The notes under the pieces: model-generated
Seen by the model: the letters and a program-made list of their open reading frames with translations, nothing else
What the model was told of the DNA's origin: nothing
Database searches by the model: none
Origin: Xiphydria camelus
Lineage: Eukaryota > Arthropoda > Insecta > Hymenoptera > Xiphydriidae
Length of the DNA: 64,000 nucleotides
Direction: 5' to 3'
Assembly (NCBI GenBank): GCA_963678675.1
Contig: OY783201.1
Span: 19,275,769-19,339,768, forward strand
Program-made: the position numbers and the translations under genes
In this document: piece after piece, positions 33,474 through 43,820 of the stretch
Layout of the letters: each line of letters starts with the position of its first letter
Position numbering within the stretch: the first letter of the stretch is position 1

Positions 33474-35477
33474 AGGAGTTTTACCCGTCACTGAGTGTGG
33501 CGTCGATCGATACATTAACAGATAATCGTACAGTTCTACCTTCCAGTCTTTCTTTTCTGAGTGGGCAATTTTTAGGCGTTTCAATATACTTCTGTTTTGC
33601 CGCTCAACTTCCCCATTGCCTTGAGGCCAGAATGGTGTTGAATGCGCTATTTTAAATCCTTTTATTTCCGCATAGTTTGCTAATTCCTTACTGTTAAACG
33701 GTGGTCCATTATCGCATACAATTATGTTTGGATATCCGAATCGTGCAAAAATTACATCCAATCTCGCAATTACTTGGGACGCAGTCGTGGTTCTCATAAT
33801 TTCGACCTCATAGAATCTCGAATAATAATCGACTAGAACTAGGATTTCATCGCCCGATGGCATAGGACCTAGCAAGTCCATAGCTAGACTTTCCCAACGG
33901 CCTTGAGGTAAGCAGTTACGTGATATCGGGTTTACTAAGACTGATTTCTGTACTAATTGGCAGCCTTTACATGTTTTGACATAGTTTTCCGCGTCTTTAT
34001 CAATAACGTCCCACCAAACTTTGGATCTTAACCTCGCTTTCATTGCAACTATTCCTGGGTGGCCTTCGTGTGCTAGACTTAAAACTCTACTTTGAAGGCT
34101 CTTTGGTATTACAATTCTAGTCCCTCTCAAAACTATATCACCATAAATGCAAAGTTCATCTTTTAATATCCTGAATTTCGAACTCGTTAAGGTCGACCAG
34201 TTATCCGACTTCAATGCTCTCCTTACTCCTATTAATACTGGGTCTTTCGAGGATTCTCCTTCTATTATTTCCCGACTTAGAGCTCGAGGAATTCCTTCCG
34301 TTATTACCGCGTTGATATGATGTTCAACCATTACGGAATCATTGGCAGACTTTCCTTCCTTTTCCAATAATCTCGACAATGGGTCCGCAATGTTTGATGT
34401 CCCTTTTTCGTACTTAACTTTATAATTATAATCTTGTAGTCTCAGAACCCATCGTTCAATTCGTGCGCACGGTTTTGATCTGGTGCCAAAGATACATTCT
34501 AACGCTTTGTGATCGGTCACTAATTCGAATTCTCTACCGTAAATCCAATAATGAAATCTTTCACATGCCCAAACCAAGGCCAGTGCTTCTTTTTCTGTTT
34601 GTGAATATCTACGTTCACAGTCTGATAGGCCGTGATTGCCATAGCAGATAATTCTCCAACCCGTAGGTCCCAGCTGTGTCAAAACTGCTCCCAGGCCTAC
34701 TGGGCTTGCATCTGCTATTACTCTGGTTTTCGCGTCTTTGTTGAATATTCCGAGTGTCTCAGCGGACGCTAGTCTCTTTTTTAATTCCTTAAAAGCTAAT
34801 TCTTGTTCTTCCCCCCACATGAATTTTGTTGACTTGCGCGTTAATCATCTTAGGGGTTCGCTTATTGTCGCTAGTTCCGGTATAAAATGCCCGTTGAAAT
34901 TTACAAGGCCTAGAAAACTTCGAACTTCCTCCGCTGAGTTAGGTAGTCTAAAATTCTTTACTGCTTCTACTTTTGACTCTGTTGGCCGAACTCCCTCTCC
35001 TGACAGTTTGAATCCCAAAAAGGTTACTTCTTTTTGTTGGAAACGGCATTTCTCTTTGTTTAAAGTCATTCCATTTTCCTCTAATCTCTGTAAGACTGCT
35101 TCTAGTCGTTCTCCGTGTTGAGCTTCTGTCTCTCCGAAAACTAAAAAATCGTCAAAAAAATTTATTACTCCTTTTAAACCTTTCAATAGTTCGACCATTA
35201 GCTGCTGAAATTTCTCCGGCGCGCTATTAACCCCGAAAAACAATCTTTTAAATCTGAATGTACCGAAGCAGGTGCCAAATGTCGTAATCGATCGAGAAGG
35301 TTCCTCCAGTTCTATCTGATAATACGCATTATTTGCATCCAGCGTGCTGAATAGTGTGGCCCCTCTGACTTTAATTATCAACTCTTCCCATACCGGAAGT
35401 GGATATCTCTCCCTAATTATTGCTTTATTCGCCACTCTCATGTCGACACAAACTCTCAGACTAAAATGCCCATGCAA
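33435..35477 (-). pseudogene. pol: gypsy-C RT, RNase H and integrase, inverted segment
   Basis: Reading on the minus strand from 35459: RT (SLRVCVDMRVANKAI, then NFFDDFLVFG, a YxDD variant in which Phe replaces Tyr), one stop (TGA near 34842) just after RT, RNase H (VIADASPVGLGAVLTQ, TDHKALE), the integrase zinc site (CKGCQ) and core residues in AMDLLGPMPSG, VCDNGPPF and GEVERQN. It ends at TGKTPSDF near 33460 where it meets the inversion junction. About 660 codons are retained, so this was a near-complete element before rearrangement. The integrase C-terminus and 3' LTR are lost. Confidence 0.8.
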
Positions 35478-36543
35478 ATTACGGACACACCGGAAAACGT
35501 CAACGATAAAATCGCCATTGATATAATGGCATCTCTTCCAGTAACTGCAAATAAATATAAATGTTTATTAACAGTCCAAGAAATGTTAACAAAACACGTC
35601 ACTTTAATACCTCTAAGAACCGAGAACAGTAAGGAGATTGCCAGTAAGATGATGAACCAGTACTTCACCATATACGGATTTCCAAAAGTTATCCTCTCAA
35701 ATAACGGAATAAATTTGATAGGAGGATTCATGGGAGAAATCGAAAGATTACTGGGAATCCAACAAGTGAAGACAACAACCTACCGACCACAATCAAATCG
35801 AGCGATAGAGAGATCTCATCACACTAATCCGAGAAATGTTGAGACACTATGTTAATCAAAATTTTACTGATTGGGACAAATACATATCTCTGATTCAATT
35901 TACCTATAATACAACAGTGCATGATGCTACAGGGTATACACCGTTTGAACTTATGATGTTTAGAGATCCCAATATTCCAAGTCATTATTCATTTAATCAA
36001 ACAACATGGGAAGAATATGTACAGAAATATCAGAGTACAATGAAGGATATTTTAAAACAAGCACAGGAAAACCTACTCAGAAGCAAGGAAAAATCGAAAG
36101 CTTATTATGACAACAAAATTATTCGAAGAGCTCCAGAATATATTTTGGGTGACATTGTTTATCATGAGAATATTAAACGCCAAAAGAAGAAGGATCCTTA
36201 TTATGAGGGACCTTATAAAGTTGTCGGAGTCAGCAAATGCAACTTAGAAATTGAGAATGGAGAAGGCAACTGTATCGAAGTTCATAAAGATACTTGCAAA
36301 CTAGCATACGGACAAGAGCTAAAGCTGATAGATGAGATAACTCATAATATCCAATTGGGAGAACTGGTTTACATTGAAAATTCAGCACCTCTAACCAAGA
36401 AACTAATGCCGAAGATAGGTCCTTTCAAGTGCGTAAAAGTAAATAAACACTTTATAACTGTTGCAGGGGAAGATGGCGATGAAGTACATCATATTTCCAA
36501 AGTTGTTCGCATTCACCCTAATTGCAGTAACAGTTCAATATAA
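35458..36543 (+). pseudogene. pol: gypsy-A integrase core and C-terminal domain
   Basis: It resumes right after gypsy-C with MPMQITDTPENVNDKIAIDI (first catalytic aspartate). The second catalytic position reads ILSNNGINL, so the expected aspartate is asparagine. The glutamate region is IERSHH. A frame change near 35825 leads into the C-terminal part (WDKYISLIQFTYNTTVH, then the DNA-binding DIVYHENIKRQKKKDPYYEG). The end overlaps the env start by about 70 nt. The catalytic substitution and frame change mean this integrase could not work. Confidence 0.8.
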
Positions 36544-38459
36544 TCAAGAAGTACCTACTTCCCCTTTCAACTTGGATCCACTGGAGGCTAGTATTCCTGC
36601 ATACTTGGAACACCTCACCGACGTAAAATTATACCATCAAACCTGGAGTGTTCTTAGTTGGATAGATCTAAAAACAATCGATAATACGAAAGAGTCTATT
36701 TTACAACTTCTATTCTCTATAAAAATATTATGTAACCAACCTTTTAAAGGATTTTATTGTAACGCCCAGGATGAAATTAAAATCCTCGAAAATAGGGTAA
36801 CTCGCGCTTTACATCAAAATTCGATGTTAAATCACGCTTTAGGACGTAGAATCCGAAGTAGGCGCGGTCTTTTAAACCCCATAGGAGAAATCTCTAAGAT
36901 CCTTTTTGGAACCATGTCCAGTAGTGATGCAGAATATTATAATTCGGAAATTGATAAAATGCGGGATGATAACAAACAAATTTTCAGTTTAGTGAAAAAT
37001 CAAACTCATATCATAAAAACACAGATATTAAATAATCTAGAGAACATACAATTGTATACTAATAAGTTAATAACCATAGATCAAAATTTGGATAAACTTG
37101 CAAATCTTTCTAGTAATAACGAAGCCAACTTAAGAATAGACGAATTGATAATAGGACTAACTAATATTGTAAGCGAATACGCAGAAGATATAAACAACTT
37201 TTTGAACGCTATTACTGACGGCAGGCATGGATTTGTTCATCCACAAATTTTACCACCACAACTATTGTTTCAAGCTTTACAACATTTAGAATTTGAAGAT
37301 GATTTTCCTGTTCCTATTGACGAGAAATATTTTAATGTATTAACAAGTATAAGCGAAAACAGTTTAGCATGTATAAACGACAAACTATTGTATACACTTC
37401 ATATACCTTTACTAGAGAGGGAAAAATTTAGCTTGTATAAGATCCTTCCAGTACCCCATGCTGTGGGTAACTGCTTAATAACCTTTTACGTGCCTCAGAG
37501 AGAATTTATTCTTATTAACAGTATCCAAACGAAGTGTGTACCATACGACGAAACTCAATTAGAAAAATGCAAGCAAAATAATGAACTTAAAATCTGCAAA
37601 AGAATTAGTCCCGACTTTTTAATAAATAGCGAAAAAGAATGTCTTCCAGCATTGCTGTCTCATAATCAAAAGGCACACGAATTCTGCCCGTTATCAACCA
37701 TTAAAATCTCAGCGCCCATGTGGATACAATTTACAGATAATAAGCATTGGATTGTTATATCGTTAAAACAGGAAATATTACACGTTATTTGCACCGATAA
37801 TAAAATTAGGAATCTCCAAATAAAAGGAACGTATTTACTTAGGCTAGATGGAGGTTGTATAGCAACTACTGGGGAAGTAACAGTCAAAGCTGAAAATAAC
37901 AAGGCAACAAAAGATTTAGAGCTGGATATTGTCATTTTCAATAATTCCCTTCTTTATCAAATTATGAATCAAACCGCATATATTTCAGAATGAGTTAAAA
38001 TGAACCAAGCTGGATACGTCACAAATAGTTAATCCCAATCGGCTAAAAGATTTAGGTAATAGCCTAGATAACATTGACGCGCAAATCCAGACACTTGCAA
38101 ATCACCATAGAACTGTAACTATGTATGAACGATTCATGGAAGCCCTCAAATACACTGGATATACTGCTATCGGTATAATAACTTTTCTAATATTTCTAAA
38201 ATTCAAAATATACAAACTGATCATTCCATTATTTCAATATTTTGTAAGACCTTGTCAGCAGATCTATATAGGCTGTTATAACTCCGAGAATACCGGAACC
38301 AATTACGACGTTAAATTCGAACAAAGTCCAGGAGAATCACTACCGTTCACTGTTAACCGAACCGTTTCAGCAATGTCAGAATTACCTATAATAAAGGATA
38401 ATAAGAAAATTCGTTACATTAAGAAACCCACGAATTTTCATCTAGGAGGGGAGGTGTAA
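36473..38459 (+). pseudogene. env: gypsy-A envelope (F-type fusion protein)
   Basis: From ATG 36473 a hydrophobic leader (MAMKYIIFPKLFAFTLIAV) is followed by the ectodomain. A furin-like basic site RIRSRR then precedes GLLNPIGEISKILFGTMS (about 36850-36915), which is the fusion-peptide position. Cysteines are well spaced in the ectodomain. A stop at 37991-37993 and a frame change separate the last part. There a transmembrane segment (YTAIGIITFLIFLKF, about 38155-38200) and a cytoplasmic tail run to 38459, overlapping the 3' LTR start by five bases. It is related to the gypsy-B Env but clearly a different lineage. Confidence 0.82.
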
Positions 38460-38691
38460 AGAATGTTCTACGCCTCGCATTATCTACGATGCACTATGCC
38501 CTATCACCCGACATTGCTCCTTGTACTCACAGTCACACGGCTCCACTTTTTAGTAAGATTCCTAGATCCTAAGCAAATAATGTAAAAATATAAAAAGCCA
38601 AATAAAATGTAGGCAGCCCCATTCCTGGGTCTACCATCTTGAAGTTAAGATATTCTGCGTTTATTATATCCAAGTGTCCGTGGACGTAACA
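38455..38691 (+). repeat. gypsy-A 3' LTR
   Basis: It is the same as 9885-10121 apart from one T/C difference (GCTCTATC in the 5' copy, GCCCTATC here). It is preceded by purine-rich GGAGGGGAGG and followed by the TSD GTGGA at 38692-38696. Confidence 0.9.
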
Positions 38692-38696
38692 GTGGA

Positions 38697-39701
38697 TTCA
38701 TTCAGTTTTACTCCAGAGCTCCTCAAATGTTCCTAAGGAATAACACACTAGCACAGCGAAACGACCATAGACGACGACCGACTCCGATCTCAATGTTGTT
38801 GTTTCGGGAAAATAATCGTTAGATATTTTGACCGCGCAATCGTTATTGCCACCTACCATCTCTCTCCACGTCGGCGGCTTGCTTAATGTATTGCGTCTTG
38901 TAATGTGAGACACCTTCGCACCGTTCCGATCACCGGAAGCCAGCTCTTCTAAGAACGAACCACATCGAACGACGTCTCCCATTCCTTCCTTCCTTCTCTT
39001 TTAGATGGTCGACTTTTCAATCAATTTCGCGGCCGTGCACATTCCAGTTATATAAGTATAAATAAGTATAAATAAGTATAAATAAGAAACAGGGACTAGC
39101 ATGGACCGAACTACGACGAAGTTCGGGAAGCTGTCAGCCGCGAGAAGCAGTACTAATTAAACGCACGTGGCAATATTTACAGCGCTGTGATGTCAGACCA
39201 ATCATAGGGCGTTCGCGCTACACGTCATATTTAAAGGGACAAGTCGATTTTAGAAACCTCAACAGTTTGTTAACGAATTAATTTTTTGAAAAATGGTTCA
39301 GGGGACGTGTACCTTACACATATACGCGTCTGTTGGGAGCAAAACCATTGCATTTAATAATTGAGCGTGTGAGGAATATTTCTTGAAGGAGTCGATGGGA
39401 ATGCCGTCGACGTATTCCTGACACCCCTCGCTCCAAGGATGTTTATATGATGGCGATAGCGTTGGGTCGAGAGGGAGACCAGGCCCTCCAGGCCCTGGAT
39501 GACGCTGTGCTAGGATTCATTCGGGTTTCACTAGTTATAAAGAGAGCATCTTCCTTAAATTCCCAGTGTACTAATACAATAAAATAATCTTTGAGCTAAG
39601 TCTTATATCTTGTGGTATGCATTTTTTCTTTAATAAAATATATATAATTTAGAAGCTGAAACTACAAGCTATATTTTTATGCCAATAGATATTAATTTAT
39701 T
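38697..39701. other. MULE interior or older host sequence, non-coding, with a 10-bp tandem repeat
   Basis: About 1 kb with no coding signal that I recognise. It continues the sequence broken by gypsy-A. A 10-bp unit AATAAGTATA is repeated about 3.5 times at 39051-39086. It may be the long 5' region or first intron of the MULE gene, which is inference from position only. Confidence 0.35.
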
Positions 39702-40779
39702 TTAACCCTTTTAGTGCCGGACGGCGATAAATCGTCGTTCGCTGCATTTGCGAAAAGTGTCAGCGACGATATATCGTTGCGTATGCGATGGCGCCATGTC
39801 CTTCGCATTGCGAGAAAGCTCTCCCAGGTAGCAATTTCATGTTCTATAAAAGTCGTAAGAACGTTTTCAGAGCAAATCTTATAGAGCAATGCTTGTTCTA
39901 AGAACGTTTTCAAAACGTTCTTACAACACTTATAGGATAAGAATGGGCACCGTTCTATAGAACGTTTTAGTTCTTTAAGCTGTTCTGTAAGGCCTGCAGG
40001 AAGCACTTATAGAATTGCTGAGTAAACGTTCTCACAGGTCTTAAAGAACTTTTATAACACAGTTACAAAGCAATCCCATAAAAATTCTATAGCAGTTCTA
40101 AAATGCTGTCTTAGAGTTCTGCTATAGAACAAATAAAGAACTCTTATACAATTATTCTTTAGCAGCGCATATTGCTTCGTTATACAACTTTTGTGTTGCA
40201 TGGTGTTCTATTTACAGAACTTTAAAATCGTTTAAATGTATCTTTTAAGAACAGAATGTTTCTGTATCGCATCACAACGCTGCACTCGTCAAAAATAATA
40301 TGGATGGCGACCAAGAACCAAGGTGGACCTAATCAACCTGCATAAGAGTACTCACAGTACGAAATGCTTAGTTGGTTTGTATAAAGTCCATCAGGGAGCA
40401 GGAAATTTTAATGCGGAAAAAGGTTTATCGTGAAACATGTGGTGCATAATGATAATTCTTTGACGCGCCCTTAGTTTATCTTATATTTCCTATGATGCCT
40501 GAAATTTATAATAAAAAAAATATTTTCTAAATTGATGAATTTAGCAACCAACTGTATATAAAATAGTCAGAAAGTAAATATAATCCATATTATTGATATT
40601 ATTTTGCCTATTTATATTGTAGGTATATATTTTTAATTATGATTTTTTTCTTTCACAATATGGCGACAGAAAGAAAGGCTTTCTCCTGTACTTCCAATAT
40701 GGATTCTCACTAGTATGACATTTTTGTGTCGATTGCAATGATTATAGAGCAAGTATGCTTCGTAAGCAGCTATTACAGG

Positions 40780-41165
40780 ATATCCCGCGCAGAACCACAC
40801 AGTTGCTGGGACCTTGACATTTACCTTCAGCCGGGCTTGGTCGGTACTCGAATCATTTACCTACCTATACCGGTAGAAGTCGAGTCGGTAGTTAGAGTTG
40901 GTGTTAATTCGGAAGATCGAAGCATTTAACCTCGAAACGTGAATTTGTGAATAATAGAAATTACTCACCATTATTTACAAATTCACGATTTCGAGGTTAA
41001 ACGCTTCGATCTCCCGAATTGACACCAACTCTAACTAACGACTCGACTTCCACCGGTATACCACGGTAGATAAATGGCTCGAGTACCGACCAAGCCTGGC
41101 CGTAGGTAAATTTCAAGATCCCTGCAACTGGCCAGTACAGAGCAGGACATTCTGTACAGATCTAT
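40780..41165. mobile_element. palindromic MITE, CCGTATGTCCCACTC family, diverged
   Basis: The left arm starts TACAGGATATCCCGCGCAGA near 40776 and the right arm ends in GCAGGACATTCTGTA near 41157. Arm identity continues through AGTTGC...GGGA, TTTACCT, CTTGGTCGGTACTCGA and GTCGAGTCG. The core (ATTCGGAAGATCGAAGCATT, CTAACTCTAAC) matches the other copies. It is more diverged than the copy at 2,429 and is located 5' of the DUF4806 gene of the CACTA-like element. Confidence 0.7.
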
Positions 41166-41207
41166 GCCATTTAATATCCACAGTGTTGTCATATTTTACG
41201 ATACACC

Positions 41208-41231
41208 AACCTAACCTAACCTAACCTAACC
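41208..41231. repeat. short AACCT repeat (insect telomere-type unit)
   Basis: Four to five tandem copies of AACCT, the complement of the TTAGG unit used at most insect telomeres. It is only 24 bp long, so it could be chance or a leftover of telomerase-mediated break repair. It lies next to the end of the MITE. Confidence 0.5.
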
Positions 41232-41773
41232 ACGGATAATATCGTCGAAGACAACCAACTCGGTCCGGTCAGTACGCTTAAAAATTATCGAGAGGACTCG
41301 CCTACATGCTACGTTTGAGGATATGATAATACGGACGAGCGTGACATGTTAATTGCTGCTCCTATCAAGCCACATTCAAACGGTTAATATCGAAGTGGCA
41401 ACGCTGTACATCGATCGAACGTTGATTAGCGAGATTGGCTGTTTTAATGTTTAAAAATGGTGCAATAACCAAACTTTTATAGAACAATTTGGTTGTATTA
41501 CTGTACTGTACCGAAACTGTAATCGAACTTTATACGATTTAACGTTTCATTTTGGCCAATTAATTGTACAATTGTACAGTATTTCTAAACATAACCTTAA
41601 AGTTCTATATTTTTGAGTGTTGTGTCTCTTTATAGTTTGTGATTTGTTATAGAAGGTAATGTATGGATATATGGTCATTGGCCATAATATAGCCATTATA
41701 TAATATGGTCATTGTTCCACATTATAACTGCATTTTAATTGTTGCAGCATTGTTTTGAAAAATACATAAAAAC

Positions 41774-43310
41774 ATGTATAAAATAGTCGAGACAATAGAG
41801 AGAGGTTCCAAGCAATTAACTGCAGTTCCCAAGGCTTGGGAGAAACAAGGGGTGCTTTTTTGGCCCAAAATGAAAGCAGAAAAACTTATTAAAATAGGAA
41901 CCTCTATACCTGAGGATTCTTGGTTCCAAATGGGTCGTACATTAAAAAGAAACGGGCTAGAAACATACGGAACTGCCGAACAGGAATTACGTGCTATGCT
42001 TGAGAAAGAGGATTCGACTGAGGCAGAGGAACAAGAAGTAATAGTGCAACGAAAAAAACGAGTTAGGGTTATTCTCCCAAAGAAAAACGCAGAATATGAT
42101 TTTAATGAGGTAGCAGCGAAGGCTGCTTGCATGGTAGGTTTTTTTAAAACAACTGCTTTTGATACATCGTCGGGTCAGTTCTTATTTGTTCCATATGCCA
42201 TTATCTTGTTTCAAGTATGGAACAAACAAGCACTAACTCAACGATATGTATATAAATAATGTACAGTTTGTCCAAAAAGTCTGGAATAGTACCTTTTCCA
42301 AGTAAACAAAGCACCGCTGGGTGCAAAACTCTCTCTTGGTCACATATCTTTTTATTTTGCAGAATTCAGAGCAACTAGCAACGACTTCTAATACATTGCA
42401 ATACAACATGTCAGAGAAGATTACAGTTGCTGATAGTTCTCCACAAAATGTTATTTTTGTAGATACAGAGAAAATAATGAACGATAATTATTCGATTGAA
42501 GAATCATACAATTCCACTGCTACTGATGTTGTCACGAATGAAATATTGCAAGCCAATACTAGCACGTTAGATAATCATTTATCAACCATTATCGAAAACC
42601 AAGGAATAATTATAAATAACCAAAATGCTATAATGGAATCTATGAAAAATCTTGGAACAACTGAGAATCAGTTAAAAATATTGCAGCAGTTATCAAAATT
42701 CGAGGCCATGACAGATGTCATTGCCGAGAAAATGTCGAACATTAGCAGCAATAAACATTGTTCATGTAAAAAATCTTCTCAGGCAGTCGAAAATGTTTAC
42801 ATAGATTGCATCGAAGCAGTTGAACAGTTGGATGCTTTAGAATCTAAGTTAAAAGACAAAGATGTAATGAAGGAGAATATAGAAAGACTTAGTTACGTTT
42901 GTGGAAAAAGAGGTGATGGCCATGGAATTAATAACTGTTACATATTAGTTGATAGGATGTTTTCCAGAAAATTCATGACCTTATGCTCGTGGGCTGGTGG
43001 CGCAAGAGGAGAAAAAGAAAAAGTAGCCTTTAAAATGTATAAAAACGTTATTTCGCTTTTTTTCAACGTCGTGCATTTGTCAGACAACAGTTTTACGCAT
43101 AAAGACTGCGTGGATTTTTTTAAAAATGTAATAAGGAACTCGACCAGAAGAAGCAAAAGCGATTTGTCAAGAACGTCAGCTATTAAAAGAAGGTCCAAGA
43201 AACTAATTGCCCCAAATGAAAATAATGAAATGGAAGAAACTGAGAACAATGACATTGCTGAAGAAGCTATGTTAGATGAAGATAACAATATGGGAGAGCA
43301 AAATAACTGA
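41774..43310 (+). CDS. DUF4806-type accessory protein of the CACTA-like element, two exons
   Basis: The spliced reading is 41774-42133 and 42363-43310. The donor is ATG then GTAGGT, and the acceptor is TTTTGCAG then AATTCAGAG, both phase 0, giving 435 residues. The N-terminus (VPKAWEKQGVLFWPKM...WFQMGRTLKRNG) is a small domain with the W-WP pattern seen in such proteins. The second exon has a coiled-coil-prone middle and a C-terminal DUF4806-like block (SRKFMTLCSWAGGARGEKEK, then FKMYKNVISLFF). It ends in a basic then acidic tail. I infer a DNA-binding helper role, since it is one of only two genes in the element. The intron contains ACAGTTTGTCCAAAAAG, a Tc1-like end fragment. Confidence 0.65.
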
Positions 43311-43820
43311 TGCTTTATCTGATAGTTAAGTGAGTATATTATTGTATTGTATATCTTTTTCTATATAAAACCTATATCTATATAGTCTGTGTTAAAATTA
43401 AATATAAAATTCACGATGCTGTTTCGCTTTTTGTGATGACTAATATTTATGATCAATCTGATCATACATATATTAGTCTCCCCAGCTAACTGTATACAAG
43501 ATCACTCTGGATCTCAAGTATTACAGACTTCGCAAAAAGCGAAATGTCATCGCGACTGTTATATTTCATTTTGAGACAGACATTATTAATTGTATTATTT
43601 TATAGGAATATTTATATATTTTATAAGATCAATAGGCCAGTACATTGATCCACAAAGAAGAAAATATTGTTTTATTTCTATTTAATGAAGAGATGAAGAC
43701 TGCACAATACAGGAATGATAAAGTTTATTTAGTTTTGATGTTACATAAACATATAATAATACACATATGTTGACATAAGGTATCTTATTTTAATAAAATG
43801 TTTATCACTTTATTTATATT
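43311..43820. other. 3' untranslated space between convergent genes, with a hairpin
   Basis: Polyadenylation-like AATAAA variants occur on both strands. An inverted pair GACTAATAT and ATATTAGTC (43438-43478) encloses GATCA/TGATC, and an outer pair around TTCGCTTTTTG and CAAAAAGCGAAA extends it. A structure between two converging genes could help end both transcripts, which is inference. Confidence 0.35.

Larger units (their letters stand above)
31634..35457. mobile_element. gypsy-C: Ty3/gypsy copy with inverted pol and no 3' LTR
   Basis: A 5' LTR-like start (31634-31778, TGTTAGAATTG...TTTTACA) is followed by TTGGCGACGAGG as primer-binding region, then gag and protease on the plus strand up to about 33470. 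From there to 35457 the pol sequence is on the minus strand, RT to integrase, and it abuts gypsy-A integrase directly. No 3' LTR and no matching TSD are present. The plus- and minus-strand parts belong to the same element because RT begins in one and continues in the other at the shared bases AGTCTGA. Confidence 0.75.
9885..38691 (+). mobile_element. gypsy-A: env-bearing Ty3/gypsy (errantivirus-type) element with four nested insertions
   Basis: LTRs of 237 bp (9885-10121 and 38455-38691, TGTAAAG...GTAACA) differ at one position and are flanked by the 5-bp TSD GTGGA (9880-9884 and 38692-38696). Removing the nested mariner, Kolobok, piggyBac and gypsy-C leaves about 7.5 kb in the order gag, protease, RT/RNase H, integrase, env. 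Its coding regions carry stops and frame changes, so this copy is not functional. It is inserted in the left interior of the MULE. Confidence 0.85.

Noticed and set aside
31634..35460. Two separate gypsy elements in opposite orientation
   Set aside because: The plus-strand RT start and the minus-strand RT continuation share the breakpoint bases and do not overlap in content, so one inverted element is simpler.
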